The notes beneath the pieces are model-generated. The model saw nothing but the letters and a program-made list of their open reading frames with translations, searched no databases and had not been told where the DNA came from. Both the position numbers and the translations under genes were made by a program. From Salinicola endophyticus (GTDB taxonomy: Bacteria > Pseudomonadota > Gammaproteobacteria > Pseudomonadales > Halomonadaceae), in NCBI RefSeq assembly GCF_040536835.1, contig NZ_CP159578.1, forward strand, positions 4,092,001-4,156,000: a stretch of 64,000 bases of DNA, given 5' to 3'. Of this stretch, positions 7,167-15,994 are shown piece by piece; within the stretch, counting starts at the first letter, position 1; every line of letters begins with the position of its first letter.

Positions 7167-7865
7167 ATGGACGCCTGCTGCGAGAGCAAGGCTGGCGAAC
7201 TGGCGCAACTACGTGGCGCCCAGGCCAGGGTGTTGTATTGGGTGCTCGGTATCAACGCCACGATGTTCGTGATCGAATTCGTGGCGGGCTGGCTGATCGG
7301 CTCGACCGCCCTGCTGGCAGACTCGCTCGACATGTTCGGAGATGCCACCATCTACGCGCTGACGCTTTATGCGCTCGACCGCAGCGACAGGACGCGGGCC
7401 GGCGCGGCGCTGATCAAGAGCCTGTTCATGCTGCTCTTCGGCCTGGCGGTCATCGCCGAGGCCATCCACAAGAGCCTCACCGGTAGCGTGCCCGAAGCCA
7501 GCGCCATGGGCGCCATCGGCGGGCTGGCTCTGGCGGCCAACACGGCCTGCTTCTGCATGCTGCTGCGCTACCGCTCGGCGGACCTCAATATGCGCTCGAC
7601 CTGGCTCTGCTCGCGCAACGATCTCATCGCCAATGGCAGCGTGGTGCTGGCGGCGGTCGCGGTCAGCGTCACCGGGACACTCTGGCCCGATGTGATCGTC
7701 GGGCTGGCCATCGCCGCGCTGTTTCTGCACTCGGCCTGGCGGATCGGGCGCGAGGCGATAGCCGCCTGGCGAACGCCGGAATCAGTCCGCGACGAGACAC
7801 CTCGACCTGACAGCAACGTCGAAGCCAATGGCTGTTGCGGTTCGAAGTCCTGTTGCGGTGATTGA
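7167..7865 (+). CDS. cation diffusion facilitator (CDF)-like efflux protein with Cys-rich ends
   Basis: 232 aa, about six membrane segments. The TM2 metal motif is 'LLADSLDMFGDA' (Asp55, Asp59). The TM5 equivalent is 'WLCSRND', where the usual His of H-x3-D is Cys148, with Asp152 kept. It lacks the ~80-residue cytosolic C-terminal domain of FieF/CzcD. Instead it ends in a Cys-rich tail ('NGCCGSKSCCGD') and starts with 'MDACCES', both suited to binding soft metals. It is divergent from the CadR-like regulator with a MerR-type promoter, so it probably exports Cd, Pb or Zn from the cytosol. The His-to-Cys change points to thiophilic metals (inference). Confidence 0.8.
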   Translation: MDACCESKAGELAQLRGAQARVLYWVLGINATMFVIEFVAGWLIGSTALLADSLDMFGDATIYALTLYALDRSDRTRAGAALIKSLFMLLFGLAVIAEAIHKSLTGSVPEASAMGAIGGLALAANTACFCMLLRYRSADLNMRSTWLCSRNDLIANGSVVLAAVAVSVTGTLWPDVIVGLAIAALFLHSAWRIGREAIAAWRTPESVRDETPRPDSNVEANGCCGSKSCCGD

Positions 7866-7919
7866 GACGGCTGGGATCGAGACGGAATACAACGCGGGAT
7901 ACAACCGAGCACGTCATAA

Positions 7920-7962
7920 ACGAAAACCGCCACCCGGCATGAGCACGGGTGGCGGTTTTCGT
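7920..7962 (+). terminator. strong hairpin terminator after the CDF gene
   Basis: A perfect 16-bp stem (ACGAAAACCGCCACCC with its complement) with an 11-base loop. A near-identical hairpin lies at 10378-10414 beside tRNA-Arg. Confidence 0.75.
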
Positions 7963-7995
7963 CAAAAGATGTCGCGCAAAAGGACTTGAATGTGG
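7923..7995. repeat. left copy of island-flanking direct repeat (attL-like)
   Basis: The terminator hairpin plus the following 30 bases (GTCAAAAGATGTCGCGCAAAAGG...) repeat, with increasing divergence, the sequence at 10378-10450. That right copy is a terminator followed by the 3' end of tRNA-Arg. The AT-rich segment between the copies holds only the OLD nuclease gene. This looks like an old integration at a tRNA 3' end. The tRNA part of this copy is degenerate. Confidence 0.6.
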
Positions 7996-8195
7996 CTACA
8001 AGCGACTATGGCAACCAAGAAAAAAATCCAAAGCACGCCGACATAGACAACACTACCTATATCATAAAAACTTATCCGACCATCCTCTTCCGCTCAGCCC
8101 CACAGCGCATCTAAATTTTTTAGATACGCGTCCTAGGCAACATAAAACCCCACCCATATAAAAAGTAGCGACCCAGGGCATAAACCTCAGCCATT

Positions 8196-9965
8196 TTAAC
8201 TACAACAAACCGTTCTCAACTGTTCAAAAAGGGGTCTGAAATTCTCAAAACTCTGTGCTGGCTGACCAACAACCCAGTCCGCAAATCTTCTCTTAGTTCG
8301 CTTAGCCACTTTTTTTGAAAAGTAATTTTTGCCTTCCGGAAGGTGGAGAGACAACAGATCCGTCAGATTAATAGTAGTTGAGAAATCAGGATCGCTTATT
8401 TTTGCAACCCTATCTTCAACTTCAATTCGACCTTCAGCAATGGCTTTTTCGATCACTTCCGAAGGAAACATGTATTCAATAGCCACTGGCAAGTTTAAAT
8501 TACCACCCAGAGCGTCAACAACTTTATTCTCAAGAGTCTGAAACTCTTCCGGCATTGGCAAGATACCAGCGTACAGCAACCTGTCAGGACAAAACTCAAG
8601 AAACTCGGTCCCATCTACTCTTGGGAAAGAGGTGAACTCTTTTATTTGCTTCCTTCCTTCTTGATCCCTATCAAAAAGCCCAATCACCGCATGTGAAAAC
8701 TCTTTAGAAAGAACCTTGGCTGACTTCAAGTATGGAGGTATATTTGTGGCACCTTCTGCATGTAGAAATTCACAAAAAGGCTCATCCCCTGGGTAAAGCT
8801 TTGAATACGCCTCGTCTAAAATAATTTTATCTGTAACCCCTTCAACTATAACATGAGGAATTTCATGCTGCCCAAGCTCCCTATCCAACCTTGTAACAGT
8901 TTCTTTGAGAGATTCAATTTGCTCATAAGCCTCTCTAGCCCTATCGGCAACAAGTGCCGCGACGCCTAGCTTCCTATCAAGCACATCTTTCAAAGAGACT
9001 TTTTCCACTCTAGTCTCGTTCCCATCCTCTGCAATCTCTTGATATACATACCACTTAGAAACCCCTGGTCCTTTCAGGTCATAAAAAGCGGGGGAATGAG
9101 TTGTAAGGAAAATTTGATTATCTTGACAAAAACCTTCTCTAAATTGCTTTGCAAGTTCAAAAGCAGGGCCAAGTTCCAGAGATGTCTCCGGCTCTTCGTA
9201 AGCCCATATATGATGAGTCTTAGTGTGAGAGGCGATAAAATCCAGGATATAAGGAATGTGTCTGCTCTGAATACCATCCCCTCTCTTTTGTAAGGGTACG
9301 TTGTGGTCACCATACCCAGTAGAAAAATCCAAAGCATTGAAGAGCACACGTAAATTTGTTGGTGGCTGGATATTGCTTTTTATCCCTACCCCTTGCTCTA
9401 TTTGCTCACTCATGTCCATAGTGCTTTCATTCAAGCTATTCATCAACTCCTCTGTCGAAGTTATAAGACCTGCCTTCTCGTCTTCCAGCAGCGCATCGTG
9501 GAGCAACGACAAATAGTGACTAAAAATATCTCTACCTCGTACCGCAGGGACATAATGGAATGCGATTTTATTCAGAAATCGAGCTATAGCTGTTGATGGC
9601 AGATCTTTAGGATATGTAGTTTCAGGCTGATCGGAATATCTATTCCAGACCTTTTTTATCACGAACTCGTCAGGCAAAGACCTCCAACCAAGAAAATTAT
9701 AAAAATGTACTTTTATCCAAATGGTCGCCCTACCCTTTGTATCTCTAGCCTCTTGTTCTCTTTTCCTCGTCAGGTCATCCGTAAAATAATAAACCTGACC
9801 AAGTTCAGTCTTGTTATTGAAAAACATATTTAGCGCCTTTAATACATTCGACTTCCCGCTATCATTATTTCCTATAAGGATATTTAGGTCGTCAACCCCT
9901 TTCAAGTCAACAGAGTAGATTGATCTAAAATAATTAATCTCTACCTTCTTGATTATCTTAACAAT
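8196..9965 (-). CDS. OLD-family ATP-dependent endonuclease (AAA + Toprim)
   Basis: The N-terminal ABC-type ATPase has its P-loop in 'LIGNNDSGKSN', a Walker B-like 'IWAYEEPETSLE' and 'LTTHSPAFY' (switch His). The C-terminal Toprim domain has 'HVIVEGVTDKIILDEA' (catalytic Glu) and 'IGLFDRDQEG' (DxD). OLD nucleases act in phage defence, alone or with a partner helicase (GajAB-type). No partner is present here. The first canonical codon in frame (TTG, 9905) would cut off the first beta strand, so I extended to the ATT at 9965, preceded by AGG. This rare start, or loss of the 5' end, is uncertain. G+C is far below the neighbours, so this is acquired DNA. Confidence 0.75.
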   Translation of the reverse strand: MVKIIKKVEINYFRSIYSVDLKGVDDLNILIGNNDSGKSNVLKALNMFFNNKTELGQVYYFTDDLTRKREQEARDTKGRATIWIKVHFYNFLGWRSLPDEFVIKKVWNRYSDQPETTYPKDLPSTAIARFLNKIAFHYVPAVRGRDIFSHYLSLLHDALLEDEKAGLITSTEELMNSLNESTMDMSEQIEQGVGIKSNIQPPTNLRVLFNALDFSTGYGDHNVPLQKRGDGIQSRHIPYILDFIASHTKTHHIWAYEEPETSLELGPAFELAKQFREGFCQDNQIFLTTHSPAFYDLKGPGVSKWYVYQEIAEDGNETRVEKVSLKDVLDRKLGVAALVADRAREAYEQIESLKETVTRLDRELGQHEIPHVIVEGVTDKIILDEAYSKLYPGDEPFCEFLHAEGATNIPPYLKSAKVLSKEFSHAVIGLFDRDQEGRKQIKEFTSFPRVDGTEFLEFCPDRLLYAGILPMPEEFQTLENKVVDALGGNLNLPVAIEYMFPSEVIEKAIAEGRIEVEDRVAKISDPDFSTTINLTDLLSLHLPEGKNYFSKKVAKRTKRRFADWVVGQPAQSFENFRPLFEQLRTVCCS

Positions 9966-10377
9966 TCACAACCTAACATTAAAGATAAATTAAAGACATC
10001 CATATCAAAACAAAGAGCCTAAACCTAGCACTGCTGAGCCTACCTCAAAATATTCTTACTACCCAGTATTGGGGTGGCCTAGCTCTCTCAAAACCAGCGA
10101 TTTAGCGCGCAGACGGGGAATCGACAGCAAACCGTCGCAGCAGACGAAAAATCCGCCGTTCCAGCCCCCTGTAGCGACCACGGCTGCCACAAGCGTAGCC
10201 ATACAGGAACACTTAACACGATTCAGGCTTTAGCAGGAATCTCATAATGTCTTGTCGATTGGTTGAATGTCGCGTTTAGGCAAGATCTCTAGGCCGAGGC
10301 TTCGGGGACTGTCGACGAGCATGACATTTCAGCCCCATATTGGGCGAGGGCTGATCGCATAGCGCGGGAACAAAAAC
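9966..10377. other. AT-rich intergenic region, right part of the island
   Basis: No gene is recognisable. Composition rises from AT-rich (9966-10080) to mixed. I looked for an integrase or transposase remnant in both strands and found none I could support. Confidence 0.5.
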
Positions 10378-10414
10378 AAAACCGCCACCCGGCGTGAGCA
10401 CGGGTGGCGGTTTT
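10378..10414 (-). terminator. terminator of tRNA-Arg, right copy of the island repeat
   Basis: A 13-bp perfect stem (AAAACCGCCACCC with its complement) lies 10 bases beyond the 3' end of the minus-strand tRNA-Arg. On that strand the stem runs into an A/T-rich end. It is almost identical to the hairpin at 7920-7962. Confidence 0.7.
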
Positions 10415-10424
10415 CGTCAAAAAA

Positions 10425-10501
10425 TGGCGCGCCCTAAAGGATTCGAACCTTTGACCTTTGCCTCCGGAGGGCAACGCTCTATCCAGCTGAGCTAAGGGCG
10501 C
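10425..10501 (-). tRNA. tRNA-Arg (anticodon CCG)
   Basis: On the minus strand the 77-nt sequence has acceptor GCGCCCT paired with AGGGCGC, then discriminator G and an encoded CCA. The D arm is AGCTCAGCTGGATAGAGC, the anticodon stem TTGCC/GGCAA carries loop CTCCGGA (anticodon CCG), and the T arm is AAAGGTTCGAATCCTTT. It decodes CGG. It borders the low-GC island and is the probable integration target. Confidence 0.95.
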
Positions 10502-10530
10502 GTATTGCAGTTGTCACAAGCGGTGGCTCA

Positions 10531-10691
10531 CCCAGCGCTGGGCCGTTCTGCGAACGGCGGGCAACGCTTCCCTCCGGCTGCGCCTTCGGGTCCGGTCCAC
10601 TGCGCTGCATCGCAGTGGCCGCTTCGCCGGGCAAAAGCGAGCTTTTGCGCTTCCGGCTACGCCCAGCTGAGCCTAAGGGCGCGTAGTGCAG
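10531..10691. repeat. hairpin chain ending in a degenerate tRNA-Arg 5' copy
   Basis: Four consecutive palindromes are seen: CCCAGCGCTGGG (10531), CCGTTCTGCGAACGG (10543), CCACTGCG...CGCAGTGG (10597-10618) and GCAAAAGC-GA-GCTTTTGC (10631). They are followed at 10662-10700 by a second, imperfect copy of the tRNA-Arg 5' end and its upstream flank (CCAGCTGAGCCTAAGGGCGCG and on). The rest of that tRNA copy is missing, so it is a dead fragment. About 160 further bases to the chemoreceptor start hold no other gene. Confidence 0.6.
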
Positions 10692-10987
10692 ATTGTCGCA
10701 AGACGGTGTTCGCCCGTTTGCGGCGCGGCCATCCTACCTGCTCGCCTGCGGGGTGTCCAGCCTCGGGCTTTGGCCTACGTCAGAGCGACCAGGCACCGCC
10801 GTCCCATGCCTACGCAAATCTAAAAAATTGTTACATTAAGAAACATTAATTGAACTTAGCTCAATTTTCTGTCGATATAGCGACTGAACACGCAGCAACG
10901 AAAAAAAGAGCGCCGTCGAATCGGCGCCTAGAATCCGCGAGGCCTAGCGTGAGGGCAGCGGAGCCACCATCCAAGGACCCTATCGCC

Positions 10988-12667
10988 ATGTCTATCCTCA
11001 AGCGCAGCGTCAAACTCAGGCTCGGTACGAGTCTGGGCCTGTGTATCGCCATGCTGATCGCCACCGGCCTGATCGGGCTCTATGGCGCCAGCCAGGAGCG
11101 TGACCAAGTCGAAGCCACCTATACCAACAACCTGCTGCCCATCACCACGCTGGGCCAGGTGCGCACCGACCTTCTGCTCAACCTCGGTTTGACGAGCGAG
11201 GCGATGCTCTCGGGCCAGGACGCTGACCTGACCGACATCAGCCAGCGGATCAGCGAGAACCGCCAGCGGATCAGCGAGAACTGGACCCGCTACGACCAGA
11301 CGAGCGTCAAGGATGGTGCCGAAGCGGCGGCCGCCAAGGCGTTTCCTGGGTATCACGACACGCTGGAGTCTCAGCTCGACGACGTGCTGCGCGACCTCAA
11401 AGCCGGCAATCTCGCCAGCGCCACGGCAACCATGAACGGCCCCGTGAGGCAGAGCTACAAGGACATTCTCGGGAGCCTGCAGCAGGCGATCCAGGCCAAT
11501 ATCACCCAGGCCGACAACGGCTTCGCCGCGGCTGAGAAGAGTTTCAGCAATCTGCGCCTGCTGATCATCGGCAGTATCGTGCTCGCCACCCTGCTGGCCG
11601 GTTTGCTCACACTGTGGCTGATACGCGGCGTGATGACCCCGCTGGGCAAGGCGCGGCAACTGGCCACGGCCCTCTCCGAAGGGCGTCTGGATACCCATAT
11701 CGAGGTCACCTGCCAGGATGAGTTCGGCGACATGCTGCGCGACCTCACCACGATGCAGGCACGCCTGACTCAGGTCGTCACTGCCGTGCGCCACAACGCC
11801 GAATCCGTGCAGCAGGCGGCCGACGAGATCGCCCAGGGCACCGACGACCTCAACCGCCGCACTCAGGAGCAGGCCGCGAGTCTCGAGCAGACCGCCGCTT
11901 CGATGGACGAAATCACCGCCACCGTGCGCCACAACGCCGATAACTCCTCTCAGGCCGATTCGCTGGTCGACGAAGTCAGCCTGCGCGCCCAGCAGGGCGG
12001 CGTGGTGGCCAAGCAGGCAATGCAGGCAATGTCTGAGATCAATGAGTCCAGCCAGCGCATCTCCAGCATCGTCGGGCTGATCGACAACATCGCCTTCCAG
12101 ACCAATCTGCTGGCACTCAACGCCTCGGTGGAAGCAGCACGCGCCGGCGAGCAGGGTCGTGGTTTCGCGGTGGTCGCCGGCGAGGTGCGCACCCTGGCCG
12201 GACGCAGCGCCGATGCCGCCAAGGAGATCAAGGATCTGGTGAAGGAGAGCGTGGAGAAGGTTGGTTCGGGCACGCGCCTGGTGGACGACGCCGGCAACGC
12301 GCTCAACGAGATCGTCGAGGGGGTCAAGCGGGTCAACGACCTGATGGGCGAGATCGCCGTGGCCAGCCGCGAGCAATCCCAGGGTATCGACCAGGTCAAC
12401 CAGGCGGTATCGCAGATGGATACCGCCACGCAGCAGAACGCCGGGCTGGTCGACCAGTCGAGCACCTCCAGCCGCCAGCTGCAGGCACACGCCCAGTCGC
12501 TGTCCGAAGAGATGGCCTTCTTCAAGGTGGCGGAAGACCGCACCGGGTCAGCCAAGCGTCGCCCGCAGCCGTCGATGAGCGCCCCTCAGGCCCGTCTGGC
12601 GAATGCCAAGACCGGCAAGCCCAAGGCAGCCGCCCAGCCGCAGGAAGAGGAGTGGACGACCTTCTGA
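10988..12667 (+). CDS. methyl-accepting chemotaxis protein (Tar/Tsr-like)
   Basis: 559-aa inner-membrane chemoreceptor. TM1 lies at about residues 12-33 and a four-helix-bundle periplasmic sensor spans roughly 35-190. TM2 ('LLIIGSIVLATLLAGLLTLW') is followed by a HAMP domain and a long cytoplasmic signalling domain. The conserved hairpin tip is 'AFQTNLLALNASVEAARAGE' then 'QGRGFAVVAGEVRTLAGRS'. It ends in 'EEEWTTF', a NWETF-like pentapeptide that tethers CheR/CheB. The start MSILKRSVKLRL is preferred because an upstream in-frame ATG adds an unlikely 46-residue leader. The ligand cannot be read from the sequence. It is a single-gene unit. Confidence 0.9.
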   Translation: MSILKRSVKLRLGTSLGLCIAMLIATGLIGLYGASQERDQVEATYTNNLLPITTLGQVRTDLLLNLGLTSEAMLSGQDADLTDISQRISENRQRISENWTRYDQTSVKDGAEAAAAKAFPGYHDTLESQLDDVLRDLKAGNLASATATMNGPVRQSYKDILGSLQQAIQANITQADNGFAAAEKSFSNLRLLIIGSIVLATLLAGLLTLWLIRGVMTPLGKARQLATALSEGRLDTHIEVTCQDEFGDMLRDLTTMQARLTQVVTAVRHNAESVQQAADEIAQGTDDLNRRTQEQAASLEQTAASMDEITATVRHNADNSSQADSLVDEVSLRAQQGGVVAKQAMQAMSEINESSQRISSIVGLIDNIAFQTNLLALNASVEAARAGEQGRGFAVVAGEVRTLAGRSADAAKEIKDLVKESVEKVGSGTRLVDDAGNALNEIVEGVKRVNDLMGEIAVASREQSQGIDQVNQAVSQMDTATQQNAGLVDQSSTSSRQLQAHAQSLSEEMAFFKVAEDRTGSAKRRPQPSMSAPQARLANAKTGKPKAAAQPQEEEWTTF

Positions 12668-12758
12668 TCCCGCTCGGCCGCCGGTTCGCATCGAACCGGC
12701 GGCGTCAGCGCCCCGATTCACCCGTTCGATCGTGACCCTGTTCGCTCGTGACAGTCTT

Positions 12759-12787
12759 AGGCCTGGCCCATCAGCCAGGCCTTTTTT
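12759..12787 (+). terminator. rho-independent terminator of the chemoreceptor gene
   Basis: AGGCCTGGC pairs perfectly with GCCAGGCCT around a 6-base loop and runs straight into TTTTTT. Confidence 0.9.
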
Positions 12788-12852
12788 GTGCTGCCGCCCC
12801 GCTATCGGCAGCGCGCGTCACCCGCTTGGCACCGCCCCCATACAGCCGTATC

Positions 12853-14901
12853 TCAGCCCAGCAGCGACCTCAGCCCGGCGATGGCGCTTTGGCCACGCTC
12901 CTGCTTGCGCTCCGGGTTCTCCTTGTCGGCGCGGCCTTCCCACTCCAGGTCGTCCGCCGGCAGCTCGTCGAGGAAGCGGCTCGGGGTGCAGTCGAGCAGC
13001 TCGCCGTAGGCCTTGCGCTGGCGTGCCAGGGTCAGCGTCAGCGTACGCCGGGCGCGGGTGATGCCGACATAGGCCAGGCGGCGCTCCTCTTCGATGGTGC
13101 CGGCCTCGATCGCGTTGCGGTGCGGCAGCAGCTCCTCCTCCAGCCCCATCAGATAGACATGGGGGAATTCGAGCCCCTTGGAGGCGTGCATGGTGAGCAG
13201 CTGCACGCGGTCGGAGTCGTCTTCCTCGGCCTGCTGCTCGAGGATGTCGCGCAGGACCAGGCGCGAGATCGCCGACTGCACGTCATCGGTCTCTTCGCTG
13301 GCCTCGCCCTCCTCATCGTCGCGGTGCATCGACTTCTCGAGCTGGTCGATCAGCGTCCAGACGTTGGCCATGCGCCGCTCGGCGATGGTCGGCGCGCTGG
13401 CGTTCTGGTAGAGCCAGGCTTCGTAGTCCATGTCGCGGATCATCTCGCGGATCGCGGCGATGGCGTCGCCCTGGTCCATGCGCTTGCGCACACCATCGAT
13501 GAAGTGGGCAAAGCGCCCTAGCCTTTCGACGGCACGCGTCGGCAGCACCTGCTCCAGCCCCATCTCATGGCAGGCGGAGAACATCGAGCCGCCGCGTTCA
13601 GAGGCGTAGTTGGCGAGTTTTTCCAGCGTGCCGGGGCCGATCTCCCGGCGCGGCACGTTGACGATACGCAGGAAGGCGTTGTCGTCGTCCGGATTGATCA
13701 GCAGACGCAGATAGGCCATCGCATCCTTGATCTCGTTGCGCGAGAAGAACGAGGTACCGCCGGAGAGCTTGTAGGGGATCTGATGGTGCTGCAGCTTGAG
13801 TTCCAAAAGCCGCGCCTGGAAGTTGCCGCGGTAGAGCACGGCGAAGTCGCGCCACTCGGCGCGCTCCTTGATCCGCCGGGTGAGAATCTCGGTGGCCACG
13901 CGCTCGGCCTCGGCCTCTTCGTGACGATTGACGATCACGCGGATCGCGTCGCCCTGGCCCATGTCCGACCACAGCGTCTTGTCGTAGACGTGGGGGTTGT
14001 TGGCGATCAGGGTATTGGCGGCACGCAGGATGGTCGCGGTGGAGCGGTAGTTCTGCTCCAGCTTGATCACGTTCAGGCGTGGAAAGTCCTCGCCCAGGGT
14101 GACCAGGTTCTCCGGGCGGGCGCCACGCCAGGCGTAGATCGACTGATCGTCATCGCCGACCACGGTGAAGGTGGCGCGCTCGTCCATCAGCATCTTCACC
14201 AGCTGGTACTGGCTGACGTTGGTGTCCTGGTACTCGTCCACCAGCATGTAGTGGATACGCTTGCGCCAGCGCGCCAGGGCCTCGGGGTCGCTCGACAGCA
14301 GCACCACCGGCAGCATGATCAGGTCGTCGAAGTCGACCGCGTTGTAGGCCTTGAGATGGCGGTTGTAGGCCTCGTAGACCCGCGCGGCGTACTGCTCGTC
14401 CTCGTCCGCAGCGTGGGAGATCGCGTGCCCCGGCAGCACCAGGTCGTTCTTCCACTGGGAGATCTGGCTCTGCACCGCGCCGATCTGCTCGGCATCGGTG
14501 TCGGCCTCCTTCTGCATCAGGTCGCGCAGCAGCGCCTTGGCATCTTCCGGGTCGAACAGCGAGAAGCCCGGGCGGAAGCCCAGCGCCTTGAGCTCGCGGC
14601 GGATGATGTTGAGCCCCAGGTTGTGGAAGGTGGAAACGGTGAGCCCGTGCCCCTCGCGCCCCTTGAGCATCTGCCCCACGCGCTCCTTCATCTCGCGGGC
14701 CGCCTTGTTGGTGAAGGTGACCGCGGCGATCTTGCGCGCGCTCATCCCGCACTCCTGGACCAGATAGGCGATCTTGGTGGTGATCACGCTGGTCTTGCCC
14801 GAACCGGCCCCGGCCAGGACCAGACAGGGGCCATCGATATAGCGCACCGCTTCCTGCTGGCGCGGGTTGAGCTTGGCGAGGCGTTGGCGAATATCGGACA
14901 T
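12853..14901 (-). CDS. rep: ATP-dependent DNA helicase Rep
   Basis: 682-aa superfamily 1A helicase. Motif I is 'VLAGAGSGKTSVITTKIAYL' (about residues 28-47), Ia is 'AVTFTNKAAREMKERV', II is 'HYMLVDEYQDTNVSQYQL', III is 'VGDDDQSIYAWRGA', IV is 'LEQNYRST', V is 'VQLLTMHASKGLEFPHVYL' and VI is 'RRLAYVGITRARRTL'. Length and N-terminus ('LNPRQQEAVRYIDGPCLVLA') match E. coli Rep (673 aa) better than UvrD. Rep clears protein roadblocks at the replisome and moves 3' to 5'. It is a single gene, divergent from the acetyltransferase at 14981. Confidence 0.95.
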   Translation of the reverse strand: MSDIRQRLAKLNPRQQEAVRYIDGPCLVLAGAGSGKTSVITTKIAYLVQECGMSARKIAAVTFTNKAAREMKERVGQMLKGREGHGLTVSTFHNLGLNIIRRELKALGFRPGFSLFDPEDAKALLRDLMQKEADTDAEQIGAVQSQISQWKNDLVLPGHAISHAADEDEQYAARVYEAYNRHLKAYNAVDFDDLIMLPVVLLSSDPEALARWRKRIHYMLVDEYQDTNVSQYQLVKMLMDERATFTVVGDDDQSIYAWRGARPENLVTLGEDFPRLNVIKLEQNYRSTATILRAANTLIANNPHVYDKTLWSDMGQGDAIRVIVNRHEEAEAERVATEILTRRIKERAEWRDFAVLYRGNFQARLLELKLQHHQIPYKLSGGTSFFSRNEIKDAMAYLRLLINPDDDNAFLRIVNVPRREIGPGTLEKLANYASERGGSMFSACHEMGLEQVLPTRAVERLGRFAHFIDGVRKRMDQGDAIAAIREMIRDMDYEAWLYQNASAPTIAERRMANVWTLIDQLEKSMHRDDEEGEASEETDDVQSAISRLVLRDILEQQAEEDDSDRVQLLTMHASKGLEFPHVYLMGLEEELLPHRNAIEAGTIEEERRLAYVGITRARRTLTLTLARQRKAYGELLDCTPSRFLDELPADDLEWEGRADKENPERKQERGQSAIAGLRSLLG

Positions 14902-14980
14902 GGCGGCAGAATCGCTGAGGTAGGAACGGTGAGATCAGAACGCTGACAGTGAGAACAACAGAGGGGGAATGATACACCTC

Positions 14981-15436
14981 ATGCAGATCATCCGAGACGA
15001 TTTACGCGGCCCCGAGATCGCTGCGCTACTTGAAGCGCATCTGGCCGACTTTGCGCCCCACTCCCCGCCGGAGAGCCGCCACGCGCTGGATCTCGACGGG
15101 CTGCGACGCCCGGAGGTTCACTTCTATACCGCCTGGGAAGATGGCGAGCTGCTCGGCTGCGGCGCGTTCAAGCGCCTCGATGCGCGGCATGCTGAACTCA
15201 AGTCGATGCGCACCGACTCGCGGCATCTGCGCCGAGGCGTGGCCCGAGCGCTGCTCACCCGGCTGATCGCGGAAGCGCGGGCGGCGGGGTTCGAGCGCCT
15301 GAGCCTGGAGACCGGCTCGGTAGCGCACTTCGTGCCCGCCCGACACTTCTACGCGGCCGCGGGGTTCGCCGAATGCGGGCCCTTCGGCGATTACGTCGAA
15401 GACCCCTACAGCGTGTTCATGACCCGGCGCCTATGA
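14981..15436 (+). CDS. GNAT-family N-acetyltransferase
   Basis: 151 aa. The acetyl-CoA-binding motif A is 'AELKSMRTDSRHLRRGVARA' followed by 'LLTRLIAEARAAGFERLSLE'. Motif B is 'ARHFYAAAGFAECGPFGDYV', and the ending '.DPYSVFMTRRL' is common in the YsnE/PA4534-like GNAT branch. The substrate is unknown. An ATG at 14969 is in frame but sits one base from the GAGGGGG box, so the ATG at 14981 (MQIIRDDL) fits better. It is convergent with trmL. Confidence 0.8.
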   Translation: MQIIRDDLRGPEIAALLEAHLADFAPHSPPESRHALDLDGLRRPEVHFYTAWEDGELLGCGAFKRLDARHAELKSMRTDSRHLRRGVARALLTRLIAEARAAGFERLSLETGSVAHFVPARHFYAAAGFAECGPFGDYVEDPYSVFMTRRL

Positions 15437-15457
15437 GGCCGCCACCCCATACCGCGC

Positions 15458-15928
15458 TCAGACATCCACCGCGCCGGCGAAGTCGAGCTGGCGCCACGCC
15501 TCGAAGACGATGATGGCGCAGGCGTTGGAGAGGTTCAGGCTGCGGCTGTCGGCCAGCATGGGAATGCGCAGACGCTGGGCCGGCGGCAGGGCATCCAGCA
15601 TCTCCTGGGGCAGGCCGCGGGTCTCGGGACCGAAGACCAGCGCATCGCCCTCGCGATAGTGGATATGGTGGTAGCCGTGGCGGCCGCGGGTCGAGACCGC
15701 AAAGACCCGCTCCGGGCCGACGGTTTCGAGAAACGCCGCCCAGTTGGCGTGCACCTGGACCCGCGCCCACTCGTGATAGTCGAGCCCGGCGCGGCGCAGC
15801 CGCTTGTCCTCCAGCTCGAACGCCATCGGCTCGATCAGGTGCAGCCGGAAGCCGGTATTGGCACAGAGCCGGATGATATTGCCGGTATTGGGCGGAATCT
15901 CGGGTTCGAACAGGACGATATCGAGCAT
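15458..15928 (-). CDS. trmL: tRNA (cytidine/uridine-34-2'-O)-methyltransferase TrmL
   Basis: 156-aa SPOUT-class enzyme. The start '[20 protein letters not shown]' is the SPOUT/TrmL N-terminus. The C-terminal knot has '[19 protein letters not shown]' (motif 2) and '[20 protein letters not shown]' (motif 3, SAM site). TrmL methylates the wobble base of tRNA-Leu isoacceptors. The frame stays open upstream for another 76 codons, but these cross the repeat at 15995 and are not conserved-looking. Confidence 0.92.
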   Translation of the reverse strand: MLDIVLFEPEIPPNTGNIIRLCANTGFRLHLIEPMAFELEDKRLRRAGLDYHEWARVQVHANWAAFLETVGPERVFAVSTRGRHGYHHIHYREGDALVFGPETRGLPQEMLDALPPAQRLRIPMLADSRSLNLSNACAIIVFEAWRQLDFAGAVDV

Positions 15929-15994
15929 GGCGGCAGCCTCGCGGTGACGGGCGTTAGGCTTGGTACGAAAACCACTCGTACGAAACCTGGGTGC

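Noticed and set aside
7978..10377. Insertion sequence or integrase remnant in the AT-rich island
   Set aside because: Short open frames near the edges (for example 7949-8161) do not show transposase or integrase motifs.
13567..14946. 459-codon open frame antisense to rep
   Set aside because: It is the mirror of a certain gene in GC-rich DNA. All helicase motifs are on the minus strand and the antisense product is Gly/Ala/Arg/Leu-biased without domains.
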